Below, piece after piece: positions 33,253-42,800 of a stretch of DNA of 42,965 nt; positions within the stretch are counted from its first letter, which is position 1, and every line of letters starts with the position of its first letter. Source of the DNA: JALRHH01 sp964590315. GTDB taxonomy: Bacteria > Patescibacteriota > Saccharimonadia > Saccharimonadales > JALRHH01. The stretch lies in the NCBI GenBank assembly GCA_964590315.1, contig CAZPVS010000008.1, forward strand, positions 1 to 42,965, in the 5' to 3' direction. Below the pieces are notes generated by a model. The model ran no database searches and was not told the origin of the DNA. It worked only from the letters and a program-made list of their open reading frames with translations. Both the position numbers and the translations under genes were made by a program.

Positions 33253-34332
33253 CTACACAACAGACAAGCTACTTACTTCCACTCGTGCTTTTGCGGCGAT
33301 GACCTCCGCATCAAGGGTCTCGTTCTGAAGAATCATTCTACCAAGCGCTGAAAACTGAGCTTGCCGGATTCCATAAATATATTCGGGACTTGCTCCTTCG
33401 ACATGTGGACCATCGTGCGCAACGACGACCACCCCCTTGAGCGGTGCGTATAAATCAACATATGCAGCCATTTGGGACATCAGGTCTGCCTCAAAGAAGT
33501 TCCGTATGCCTCGTGTATCCGTTGGGACATGCTCAAGTATACGGCCGACGCTCGCATTGACGAGGGCGGATGCCCACATAATTTCATGAAATATATTTTT
33601 TGGGTGTGGGTTAAGGGTCGCGGCAAAACGTGGCAAGGCAAGCAAATCACCTGTCTCGAGTCCGTACTTCAGATGCCGAATGGCAATGGAGCCGATACCT
33701 TTTGCTTCACTCGGAAGCTGCTTAAGGAGCGTAGCGAGTTGCTCGGGCTTCGACATATCTACTGCAAAACAGGGGGCGTCTAAGATGCTAAATTTGGCAT
33801 CCCTGCTGTGCTGAGGGGCGAGTGCTAAGAATTTTTCTCCTGTCATCCCTCCACGCGAATACCCATCCACAATAACTTCAGAAATTGAAAAATCTTCAGT
33901 ATCACCAATATTGTCAAGCAGGGCGTGGTTTTGCCGTGCACTTCGGGTAATGCTTTTATTCCTTTGAACTGGTGAGCGGTGATCAGCGTGGTGGAGCCAT
34001 GCAACAGGATACCCTAAATCAACCAGCTGTTTTATCTTTAATCGGTTGAGCCCATTCTTGCCCGTAACCCATGGGTCGGTGGCTATTACGACATAGGGAA
34101 TAGGCTCTACGACATTGCTATTTGGTATGGCAATTGTCGCTTCGCGAACAACTGTGTGTCCTTCCGTGTCCTTAAACGAGCACAGTTCTTGGTAAATATG
34201 GGCACCGCTCGGTGTCACCTCTGGGTCATGAAGACTCTGTCGATTCACTGATTCAATCTGATAAGCTGAAATATGGTCAGGCAATTCGCTAGTATGCTGG
34301 TGTCTGTGCAGGAAGTCAGCCTCGACATGCAT
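33253..34332 (-). CDS. Alpha/beta hydrolase-fold protein
   Basis: 359 residues. The nucleophile elbow is VDGYSRGGM with Ser159. A candidate catalytic His is in VVVAHDGPHVEG near residue 305, and Asp residues in the preceding strands could complete the triad. A hydrophobic strand PYVVIATDPWVTG sits ahead of the elbow as in the fold. There is no signal peptide. The subfamily (esterase, thioesterase, lipase or peptidase) cannot be told. It stands alone, convergent with uvrB and divergent from gatC, separated from gatC by 124 AT-rich bases. Confidence 0.75.
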   Translation of the reverse strand: MHVEADFLHRHQHTSELPDHISAYQIESVNRQSLHDPEVTPSGAHIYQELCSFKDTEGHTVVREATIAIPNSNVVEPIPYVVIATDPWVTGKNGLNRLKIKQLVDLGYPVAWLHHADHRSPVQRNKSITRSARQNHALLDNIGDTEDFSISEVIVDGYSRGGMTGEKFLALAPQHSRDAKFSILDAPCFAVDMSKPEQLATLLKQLPSEAKGIGSIAIRHLKYGLETGDLLALPRFAATLNPHPKNIFHEIMWASALVNASVGRILEHVPTDTRGIRNFFEADLMSQMAAYVDLYAPLKGVVVVAHDGPHVEGASPEYIYGIRQAQFSALGRMILQNETLDAEVIAAKARVEVSSLSVV

Positions 34333-34388
34333 ACTATTCTACTTTCAGCTTATGTTATAGCTTCATAATATACCCATAATTTAATTTG

Positions 34389-34408
34389 TAAATCGTAAAA
34401 TCGATTTA
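34389..34408. repeat. Inverted repeat upstream of gatC
   Basis: TAAATCG (34389-34395) and CGATTTA (34402-34408), exact complements around a six-base spacer, in the divergent spacer between gatC and the hydrolase gene. A possible operator; no regulator can be named. Confidence 0.3.
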
Positions 34409-34443
34409 TGAATTTTGGTATGACTCAATCTGTTTTCTAGTGG

Positions 34444-34456
34444 TATACTAGTACAA
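34444..34456 (+). promoter_or_regulatory. Leaderless-type promoter of gatC
   Basis: TATACT (34444-34449) followed by seven bases before the ATG at 34457. No Shine-Dalgarno sequence precedes the start codon. Confidence 0.55.
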
Positions 34457-34753
34457 ATGGCAGCACTAACACGGGATGACGTATTAAAATTGGCCCAACT
34501 TGCCCGATTGGGATTAACCGACGATGAGATCGATGCCTATCGTACGGAGTTAAGTGCTATCTTGGAATACGTGGAACAACTCGCAAATGTTGATGTAGAG
34601 GGGTTGCAGCCGACCAGTCAAGTCACTGGGTTGACGAACGTGACGCGCCCTGATGATGTCCAGCATTACGGGTATGAGCCGAGTGCACTTCTGAAGAATG
34701 TGCCCGCAACAACCGAAGATGGTCATATCAAAGTCAAGAGGATGATTGTCTGA
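34457..34753 (+). CDS. gatC: Asp/Glu-tRNA amidotransferase subunit C
   Basis: 98 residues. LTRDDVLKLAQLARLGLTDDEI, with the helical GatC core ILEYVEQLANVDVEGLQPTS, matches the family (motif shown in short parts). GatC holds GatA and GatB together. Its stop overlaps the gatA start by one base. Length is normal (90-100). Confidence 0.92.
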   Translation: MAALTRDDVLKLAQLARLGLTDDEIDAYRTELSAILEYVEQLANVDVEGLQPTSQVTGLTNVTRPDDVQHYGYEPSALLKNVPATTEDGHIKVKRMIV

Positions 34754-36189
34754 TGGGAAAGACTAAGGCAAGTGCTTGGGCACCAATTGCAGATATAGCT
34801 CGTGATGTACAAGCAGGGAAGATACGCGCAGTAGACTTGGTTGAACAATCCATACATGCTATCAATGAGTCAGAATCATTCGCGGCGATTATAGCCACGA
34901 CTGCCGAACGTGCTCGCACACGAGCGATTGACATTGATGCACGAATCGCAAAAGGTGAGACAGTGGGCCGGCTTGCCGGGGTTCCTTTTATTGCGAAAGA
35001 TAATTTCCTGTCATTTGGTGCCGAAACAACCGCAGCTAGTAATATTTTGAGAGGGTTTAATGCACCCTATCAAGCAACTGCCATTGAGCGGCTAGAAGCT
35101 GAGGGCGCAATTTGCGTTGCGAAAGCTAATCTCGATGCCTTTGCACACGGGAGCAGTACCGAAAACTCAGATTTCTTTACCACGAAGAACCCCCATGATG
35201 AGACGCGTGTACCGGGCGGTTCGTCGGGTGGATCAGCAGCAGCAGTCGTGCTTGGTCTTGCCCCCTTTGCTCTCGGTACTGACACCGGTGGCTCAATACG
35301 ACTGCCTGCCAGTTTCACAGGATGTGTCGGTTATAAGCCAACATATGGGCTTGTCAGTCGTAGCGGCGTTGTGGCGATGGCGAGCAGTACTGACGTCATT
35401 GGTCCATTAACCATGTCGGTTGAAGATACGGCTCTCGTTCTTGATGTTATGAGCGGTCAAGACGAGCTTGATAGTACGACCATACCCCGTGACAAGGAAA
35501 GCTATGTACCGAACACTCCCAGCATCAAGGGTAAAAAAATCGGAGTTATTTCAGAGTACATGGGAGAAGGGCTTGATCCAGATGTCCGTGTTCAAATTGA
35601 AACAGCAATTGAGCGACTCCGAGCAAATGGCGCAGAAATTACTGAGGTCAGTCTTCCTTCTCTCCCGCTGGCGCTTGCAGTATATTATATTATTTGCCCC
35701 GCTGAAGTAAGCAGTAATCTTAGTCGATACGACGGGCAACGCTTCGGCTACGCAGCACCGGATACTTCAGATATATATCAAAGTTACGTCCAGTCACGTG
35801 ACAAGGGCTTTGGTAAGGAAGCAAAGCGCCGAATCATGATAGGTACGTATGTGCTCAGCAGTGGCTATTACGATGCGTACTATCGAAAAGCGCAAACCGT
35901 GCGCACTAAATTAATCAATGAATTTGCAGATGCATTTTGTTCAGTCGACTTTCTACTCGGCCCGACGGCACCAGACATTGCATTCAAAATAGGTGAGAAT
36001 ACTGAGGACCCACTGAAAATGTACCTGACAGATATTATGACAGTTGCAGTGAATCTCGCAGGTGTACCTGCCGTTAGTATTCCTGCAGGATTCGTAAAGG
36101 ACATGCCTGTCGGGTTGCAACTCATTGCTCCTCAAAGGGCTGATAAAGAATTGCTTGCGCTTGCGAAAGCGGCAGAGGATATACTATGA
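34753..36189 (+). CDS. gatA: Asp/Glu-tRNA amidotransferase subunit A
   Basis: 478 residues. Amidase-signature enzyme with catalytic Lys in PFIAKDNFLS, the cis-Ser in GGSSGGSAAAV and the nucleophilic Ser in TDTGGSIRLPASFTG. It makes ammonia from glutamine, which GatB uses to convert Glu-tRNA-Gln or Asp-tRNA-Asn. The presence of the complex suggests missing GlnRS and/or AsnRS in this organism. Overlaps the next gene by ATGA. Confidence 0.95.
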   Translation: MGKTKASAWAPIADIARDVQAGKIRAVDLVEQSIHAINESESFAAIIATTAERARTRAIDIDARIAKGETVGRLAGVPFIAKDNFLSFGAETTAASNILRGFNAPYQATAIERLEAEGAICVAKANLDAFAHGSSTENSDFFTTKNPHDETRVPGGSSGGSAAAVVLGLAPFALGTDTGGSIRLPASFTGCVGYKPTYGLVSRSGVVAMASSTDVIGPLTMSVEDTALVLDVMSGQDELDSTTIPRDKESYVPNTPSIKGKKIGVISEYMGEGLDPDVRVQIETAIERLRANGAEITEVSLPSLPLALAVYYIICPAEVSSNLSRYDGQRFGYAAPDTSDIYQSYVQSRDKGFGKEAKRRIMIGTYVLSSGYYDAYYRKAQTVRTKLINEFADAFCSVDFLLGPTAPDIAFKIGENTEDPLKMYLTDIMTVAVNLAGVPAVSIPAGFVKDMPVGLQLIAPQRADKELLALAKAAEDIL

Positions 36190-36638
36190 ATACACTGACT
36201 GTTGCAACCATTACCGGCGGCATTGTTTTGGTGGTTATCGTTGGGGTATTGGTATACCGACGGGTTCCGAAAAAGCTGAAAGTCGAAAAGTACATCTGCG
36301 ACTGGAAGGAGCTTCAAGGCTATTGTAAAGACAAGTCGCTGTGGCCAAATGCATTAATGGAAGCAGATAAATTACTTGACCATGCATTGAAACGTCGTAA
36401 GTATAAGGGTAAGAGTATGGGTGAGCGCATGGTCGCTGCACAACGCGTTATTAGCAACAATGATCAGTTATGGTTTGCGCACAATCTCGCAAAGAAAGTC
36501 ATTGCAGATCCCAGCTTCAGGCTTCGTGAGTCAGATGTAAAAACTGCTTTAATAGGCTTCCGACAAGCGCTGAAAGATCTTGGCGCGTTACATAGTGAAA
36601 CTCCTCGGACAGCTGATGAGAATGAGGGTACAAAGTAA
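36186..36638 (+). CDS. Small membrane protein between gatA and gatB
   Basis: 150 residues. One membrane helix (about 5-24, TVATITGGIVLVVIVGVLVY) followed by a basic cytoplasmic domain: WKELQGYCKDKSLWPNALMEADKLLDHALKRRKYKG and helices to the end (stretch given in outline: W37-region to about 85). The N-terminal helix and positive-inside residues suggest a cytoplasmic C-terminal domain. It overlaps both neighbours (ATGA with gatA, TAATG with gatB), so it is translated along with the amidotransferase. I do not recognise it; a role in tethering the complex is speculation. Confidence 0.7.
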   Translation: MNTLTVATITGGIVLVVIVGVLVYRRVPKKLKVEKYICDWKELQGYCKDKSLWPNALMEADKLLDHALKRRKYKGKSMGERMVAAQRVISNNDQLWFAHNLAKKVIADPSFRLRESDVKTALIGFRQALKDLGALHSETPRTADENEGTK

Positions 36639-38083
36639 TGGCGAACTCTGACACAAAAAAGCAGTACGTGGCGACAATTGGTATTGAATGTCACGTACAG
36701 CTGAAGACTAAGACAAAATTATTCTCCGGCGCTGATAATGATGCTCGTGAGGCAGCTCCAAATACCCTCGTGAATCATATAGATTTTGGGCTTCCTGGTG
36801 CGTTGCCGGTACTTAACGCTGAAGCGGTGCCACTTGCCTGTCGGGCAGCTTTTGCCCTCGAGACTGAGCCGCAGCGGTTTAGTAAATTTGACCGAAAACA
36901 CTATTTCTATCCTGACCTTCCTATGGGTTATCAGATTACGCAGTTTGATGAGCCAATTATTATTGGCGGACAAGTAGAATTTATGGTAGATGGCCATCAA
37001 AAGGTCGTTGGCATAACTCGGGCTCACTTGGAAGCAGATGCTGGAAAATCCACCCATCCTGCGGGAAGTGATTATAGTCTTGTAGATCTCAACCGGGCCG
37101 GTACGCCATTGCTAGAAATTGTGAGTGAGCCTGATATGCATTCAGCGGCTGAGGCAAAGGCATACGCCCGCGAATTATATTTGCGGATGAAATACGCCGA
37201 TGTATCGGACGCTAATTTGTATTACGGCAACATGCGTTTCGATGTAAATGTGAGCGTCAGTAAGACAGATGAATGGGGAACACGGACTGAAACCAAGAAC
37301 CTTAACAGTTTCCGATCAGTAGAGAAAACCGTTGAGTACGAGATTAATCGTCAGATTGACGAGCTCGAAAAGGGTAATCAAATCGTCCAGGAGACACGTG
37401 GCTGGGACGATACCGCGCAGAAAACGTTCACGCAAAGGACAAAAGAAGACGCACACGATTATCGCTATTTTCCTGATCCTGATCTGCCACCCGTAACGTT
37501 GACCGACGAGTTCGTTGAGCAGGTTAAACAATCTATGCCCAAGATGCCGCGCGATTACCGTAATGAATTCACGGAACTGGAGCTTGATTTAAACGTGATT
37601 GAAGACATCATCGCAGTGCCTGAAATAGCACTACAGCTCTCCCGTATTGCGGAGCAAAGTAATGCAAGTCATGCTCGCAGAGTAGCTTTTTGGCTACTGC
37701 AGCAACAACCCGAGGCGGATTCTGTCGCTGCAGGCTGGAGTACTTCAGTACCTGACGAACAATTCATTAAATTGTCGAAGCTCGTGGAAGAAAACAAACT
37801 GAGTTCGACAGCAGCCAAGCAGGCATTGGTCATACTGCAGCAACAAGGTGGAGATGTCCTAAAAATTGCAGAAACGAATAATCTCATGCAAGAGTCTGAC
37901 GAAGACGCAATTGCGGCCATAGTATCACAGGTACTTACTGAGAATCCCAAGGCAGCAGAGGACGTCAAGAACGGGGAAATGAAAGCGATCGGTTTCCTAA
38001 CGGGTCAGGTCATGAAGTTGAGCCAAGGTAAGGCCAATCCATCGTTGGCGCAGTCACTCATCAAGAAACAGCTCGGTATTTAA
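36638..38083 (+). CDS. gatB: Asp/Glu-tRNA amidotransferase subunit B
   Basis: 481 residues. GIECHVQLKTKTKLFS at the N terminus, DLPMGYQITQFDEPI, the LNRAGTPLLEIVSEPDM signature and YRYFPDPDLPP, then the C-terminal helical YqeY-like tail (from about 330) that binds tRNA. GatB activates the misacylated aminoacyl-tRNA with ATP. Completes the GatCAB set, separated from gatA by the small membrane protein. The frame and length are normal. Confidence 0.96.
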   Translation: MANSDTKKQYVATIGIECHVQLKTKTKLFSGADNDAREAAPNTLVNHIDFGLPGALPVLNAEAVPLACRAAFALETEPQRFSKFDRKHYFYPDLPMGYQITQFDEPIIIGGQVEFMVDGHQKVVGITRAHLEADAGKSTHPAGSDYSLVDLNRAGTPLLEIVSEPDMHSAAEAKAYARELYLRMKYADVSDANLYYGNMRFDVNVSVSKTDEWGTRTETKNLNSFRSVEKTVEYEINRQIDELEKGNQIVQETRGWDDTAQKTFTQRTKEDAHDYRYFPDPDLPPVTLTDEFVEQVKQSMPKMPRDYRNEFTELELDLNVIEDIIAVPEIALQLSRIAEQSNASHARRVAFWLLQQQPEADSVAAGWSTSVPDEQFIKLSKLVEENKLSSTAAKQALVILQQQGGDVLKIAETNNLMQESDEDAIAAIVSQVLTENPKAAEDVKNGEMKAIGFLTGQVMKLSQGKANPSLAQSLIKKQLGI

Positions 38084-38099
38084 AAAAAGGGGGTGGTAT

Positions 38100-39002
38100 A
38101 TGCAGCCGAAGAAAGTACGGAAAGCAGTCATTGCTGCAGCAGGCTTCGGGACGCGATTCTTGCCACAAACTAAGGCTATGCCGAAGGAAATGCTCCCCCT
38201 CGTTGATAAGCCGATCATTCAGTACATTGTTGAAGAGCTGGTGGATGCTGGCATCGAGGACATTGTCATCGTTACCGGATATCATAAACGCTCCATCGAA
38301 GACCATTTTGATACGATGAGTGCTGACCTCAAACAGAATCTTAAGCAGGGTGGTAAAGACAAGCTATTACATGAGATTGAAGAAGTCTCTAATCTCGCAA
38401 ATTTTGCGTATATTCGTCAGAAGGGTCCATACGGAAATGCGACACCCATATTAAATGCAGAACACCTTATTGGTGATGAGCCATTTATTTACACGTTCGC
38501 CGATGACTTTGTGGTTGCGGAGCCGATATCACGCTTCAAGCAAATGATAAATCTCTACGATAAGACAGGAGCAAGTGTACTCACGTGCATCAAGGTGAAA
38601 CACGATAGTGATTATGATCGGTATGGGATCGTGGCTGGGGATATAGTGGAAGACGGTGTTATTAGGATGACCGATATAATTGAAAAACCAGGAAAAGAAA
38701 TGGCGCCAAGTAATCTTGCAAGTGTGAGCGGCTATATCTTTACCCCCGAAATATTTACCTACCTACATGAGGCGCAACAGCACGTAACGGCGGGGAATGA
38801 GTTTATACACCAGCCTGCACTTCAAGCAATGATAGAAGATGGCCACACCATATACGGTATGGAGACACGGAATGGCCTGTACTACGACACCGGAAATAAA
38901 TTAGAGTATGTTAAAACTGTAGTGGACTTTGCACTGAAGCATGACGACCTTCGCGTTGATTTCCTGGAACATCTCCGTGAGATAGTTAACAGAACAAAAT
39001 AA
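38100..39002 (+). CDS. galU: UTP--glucose-1-phosphate uridylyltransferase
   Basis: 300 residues. Nucleotide-binding AAAGFGTRFLPQTKAMPKEML (residues 12-32, shown in part: AAAGFGTRFLP), VDKPIIQYIVEEL, the FAYIRQKGPYGNA region, and IIEKPGKE. It makes UDP-glucose for envelope polysaccharides and glycolipids. An AAGGGGG ribosome site ahead of the ATG at 38100 and the 16-base gap after gatB suggest it may be co-transcribed with the amidotransferase genes. Confidence 0.94.
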   Translation: MQPKKVRKAVIAAAGFGTRFLPQTKAMPKEMLPLVDKPIIQYIVEELVDAGIEDIVIVTGYHKRSIEDHFDTMSADLKQNLKQGGKDKLLHEIEEVSNLANFAYIRQKGPYGNATPILNAEHLIGDEPFIYTFADDFVVAEPISRFKQMINLYDKTGASVLTCIKVKHDSDYDRYGIVAGDIVEDGVIRMTDIIEKPGKEMAPSNLASVSGYIFTPEIFTYLHEAQQHVTAGNEFIHQPALQAMIEDGHTIYGMETRNGLYYDTGNKLEYVKTVVDFALKHDDLRVDFLEHLREIVNRTK

Positions 39003-39014
39003 CCCTGGTGGTGA

Positions 39015-39028
39015 TATACTAAATTCAT
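39015..39028 (+). promoter_or_regulatory. Leaderless-type promoter of small envelope genes
   Basis: TATACT (39015-39020), eight bases before the ATG at 39029, with no ribosome site between. Confidence 0.55.
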
Positions 39029-39289
39029 ATGGACAACGCATCTGAAATTCTTGTTGGTATTTTGTCAGTCTTCTTGGCAATATTTTTACTTCTCAACATA
39101 GTCTTCCTCGTTATCGCCATCAAAGTGATTGTAATTGTCAAACGTGTCACCGCTAAGGCTGAACATCTTGCAGACAAGGCCGAGGCATTTGGTGATTTCG
39201 TGCAGCATGCGGCAACTCCTATGGTCATTGCCCGTGCATTCAGCGGGCTCGCCGATAACCTGTTCAAGCGTAAGTCTAAACGGAAATAG
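39029..39289 (+). CDS. Small single-helix membrane protein
   Basis: 86 residues. One long hydrophobic helix (about 8-36) is followed by a charged amphipathic region with heptad spacing (RVTAKAEHLADKAEAFGDF) and a very basic end (KRKSKRK). It resembles small DUF948-like or YtxH-associated envelope proteins, but I cannot name the family with confidence. It is nine bases upstream of the YtxH-like gene and co-transcribed with it from a leaderless promoter. Confidence 0.7.
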   Translation: MDNASEILVGILSVFLAIFLLLNIVFLVIAIKVIVIVKRVTAKAEHLADKAEAFGDFVQHAATPMVIARAFSGLADNLFKRKSKRK

Positions 39290-39297
39290 GAGATCAT

Positions 39298-39717
39298 ATG
39301 AGAAAAAGTGCGAAAGTAGCAGTCGGTACTGCTATAGCTGCAGGACTAGGATATGTCGCGGGAATAGTTACTGCGCCAAAAAGTGGTAAAGAAACCCGAA
39401 AAGATATTCATGACAAAGCACTCCAGGCAAAAAAAGATTCAGAGAAACGTCTCAAAGAGCTGAATGCCGAGCTCAATACACTCATAACAAATGCTAAGGC
39501 AAAAGCCAAAAGCGCAGAGACCACGACCAAATCGGAGTTACATAAGGCATTAGATAAAGCGGTAACATCCAAGGAAAAAGCCCGTGAGATTCTCAGCGCA
39601 CTACATGAGGGTGAGAGCGAGGATAAAGACCTCCAAAAAGCTATCAAAGATGTGCACAAGGCGATTGACCACCTCAAAAAATATCTCGATAAAAGCGCGA
39701 ATAACAGTACAAAATAA
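39298..39717 (+). CDS. YtxH-domain protein
   Basis: 139 residues. An N-terminal helix with Gly residues (VAVGTAIAAGLGYVAGIVTAPKSGKETR) is the YtxH signature: a short hydrophobic segment ending in APKSGKETR. The rest is a Lys/Ala-rich coiled coil (about 40-135). The family is linked to envelope stress in Firmicutes and its exact role is unknown. The gene has an AGGAGAT-type ribosome site. The region to 39855 is a 138-base spacer with no gene. Confidence 0.82.
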   Translation: MRKSAKVAVGTAIAAGLGYVAGIVTAPKSGKETRKDIHDKALQAKKDSEKRLKELNAELNTLITNAKAKAKSAETTTKSELHKALDKAVTSKEKAREILSALHEGESEDKDLQKAIKDVHKAIDHLKKYLDKSANNSTK

Positions 39718-39826
39718 TGGCGTTGGGCGGTAAGTCCCCTCACTGCTCCTGTCCATACTGGCATGGAAGTAGTATCTAGAGCGTTGTAATAATCCTTTTC
39801 TGCTCGTACCTGTCCTAAAAATGGGC

Positions 39827-39832
39827 TAAAAT
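39827..39832 (+). promoter_or_regulatory. -10 box of dnaE
   Basis: TAAAAT about 24 bases before the ATG at 39856; a GAAGGG ribosome site lies between (39843-39848). A leadered promoter, unlike that of the preceding gene pair. Confidence 0.45.
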
Positions 39833-39855
39833 AGCATGTAGAGAAGGGTAACAAC

Positions 39856-42800
39856 ATGGCTGCGCACGTCTTAAAAACGAGTGATTATGTGCATTTGCAC
39901 AACCACACCCAATACAGTCTACTAGACGGCTTGACGCGTCTTGGCCCTTTAATGGACTTTGTTAAAGAACAGGGTATGAGTGCCGTTGCCATGACTGATC
40001 ATGGAACACTTTCTGGTGCAATTGACTTCTACAAAGAAGCGGAGGCGAAGGGTGTTAAGCCAATTATTGGCATAGAAACCTATATGGCGAAACGGCGGCA
40101 TATTGATAAAGACCCAGTTAAAGATAAGCAACGATATCATCTCATTCTGTTGGCGATGAATAACATTGGCTATCAGAATATTATGCAGCTCAGTACTACG
40201 GCTAATCTTGACGGCTTCTATTATTATCCCCGGATTGATCATGATCTGCTCGAGCGCTATAACGAGGGCATTATTGTCTTAAGTGCATGCATGGGTGGCG
40301 AGGTTGGTGATGCGTTACGGCAAGGCCAGTATGACCAAGCCAAGCAAGTCGCCGAGTGGTATAAGTCTGTGTTTGGTGATAGGTACTACCTTGAAATTCA
40401 AGACCATGGGCATCCGAAAAACCCACTTTATAGTGCCGAGCAAGGCGCTATTAACGAACAAGTACTTACTCTAGGAAAAGAACTGGATATACCAGTTGTT
40501 GTCACCTGTGATGCACACTATCTAAAGCATGAGGATCAAGATGCACACGAAATTTTGCTGTGTGTCGGCACAGGATCGTATTTAAGTGATGAAAAACGGA
40601 TGAGTTTAAAAGATTATCCGCTGCATGTCACGGAGCCATCTGAACTAATAGAGCGGTGGGGCGCTGAACACCCAGAGGTTATCACTAACACAAGCGTCGT
40701 CGCTGAACGTTGTGATGTGCACATTGAACTCGGGAAAATACTGATTCCTAAGTTTCCGGTGCCAAAAGGCGAGGATGAAAAATCGTATCTTCATAAACTG
40801 GTATACGCAGGTCTTGCATGGCGCTATGGCAAAACAGACGAATCATCAGCAGGTACGCTGTCCATACATGCAGCCAAAAAAACCTTACCCATGGCCGTAG
40901 CGGAGCGAGCAGAGTACGAGCTTGGTGTTATTGACAGTATGGGCTTTAACGGCTATTTCCTCATCATTCAGGATTTTATCAATTGGGGTAAGGATGCGGG
41001 TATTGTATTTGGCCCAGGTCGGGGATCAGCTGCAGGGTCTATTATTGCCTATGCCCTAAAGATAACCGAGCTTGACCCCATTAAATACGACTTGCTGTTT
41101 GAGCGTTTCCTGAACCCGGATCGTATCTCTATGCCGGATATTGATATTGATATCCAAGACACGAGACGAGATGAGGTCATACAGTATTGTGTTGAAAAAT
41201 ACGGTACTGATCGTGTGGCAAACATAGTTACATTTGGTCGTATGTTTGCAAGGAACGCCGTCAGGGATGTTTCCCGGGTATTGCAGGTGCCCTATGCCGA
41301 GGCTGACCGATTGGCAAAAATGATTCCCGCACCGGTACAGGGCAGGCATATCCCACTCGCAGATTCATTACAGAATGATCCGGACTTGAAACATGAATAT
41401 GAGACCAATACCGTTGCCAAAGAAGTACTTGATCAAGCTGTGCGTCTTGAGGGGACAATACGTAGTCATGGTGTGCATGCGGCAGGTGTCGTCATCGCCC
41501 CAGATTCTATTGTTAAGTTTGCGCCCCTTGAAATGGCCCAAAAAGGTGTAGTAACCACACAATATTCAATGGGGCCCGTCGAAGAACTTGGCCTACTGAA
41601 AATGGACTTTTTAGGTCTGAGCAACCTAACTATCATTAAGAATGCGCTGCGAATCATAAAGAAAGTCTATGATTTTGACCTTGATATCAATACGATCCCG
41701 CTGGATGACAAGAAAACTTTTGAGTTATTACAGCGTGGAGACACCACTGGTGTCTTCCAGCTCGAATCATCAGGTATGAAGCGCTACTTGAAAGAACTCA
41801 AGCCGACGGAGTTCGATGACATCATTGCCATGTGTGCGTTGTATCGACCCGGGCCATTAAGCGCAGGACTTGTCGATACCTTTATTCGGCGAAAGAATGG
41901 CCAAGAGACAGTTGTGTACGATCACACTTCCATGGAACCAGCACTGAGTAACACCTATGGCGTTCTTGTGTACCAGGAGCAGTTCATGCAGATATCCAAG
42001 GATGTGTGTGGCTTCAGCGGTGGTGAAGCGGATACGCTGAGAAAGGCTATCGGCAAGAAAAAGCGTGACATGATGGCTAAAATGGAAAAGCGTTTCATAG
42101 AAGGTGCTGTCGACAATGGTATCAACCGCAAGCTTATCGAGGACTTTTGGGCTAAGCTGTTGGGATTCGCAGACTATTGTTTCAATAAATCACACTCAGC
42201 CTGTTATGGGTTGATTGCCTACCAGACTGCGTACCTCAAGGCTCACTATCCCGCAGCTTTTATGGCGGCTCTCATGACAAGTGACTATGATGATACCGAT
42301 CGGCTTGCTATTGAAATGTCAGAGTGTAAGCATATGGGCATCTCAGTTCTGCAGCCAGATGTTAACGAATCTTTTGTTGAGTTTGCGGTTGTACCTCAGG
42401 CGAATGAAATTCGTTTCGGAATGGCTGCTATTAAAAATGTGGGAACCGGTGCCGTAGAAGAAATACTACGCGCACGAGGATCAGGCAAATTTGAAAATCT
42501 TGACGATTTTTTCAGTCGGGTGAATACCAGGACCGTGAACAGAAAAGCACTCGAGAGCCTCATCAAAGCTGGTGCGTTTGACAGCTTCGGTGAGCGGAGC
42601 TACCTGCTGCATAACCTTGATGTCATGCTTGCTTTTGCCTCACGATTACAAAAGGAAAAGGCAAGCGGCCAGGTAGATCTATTTGGTTCGTTGCTTGAGG
42701 AAACGATATCGGTCAAGCCGCAACTTGTTCTGGAGCCCCCCGTAGTTGAATACCCACTCCGGGAGCAGCTTGTGTGGGAACGAGAACTGCTTGGTTTATA

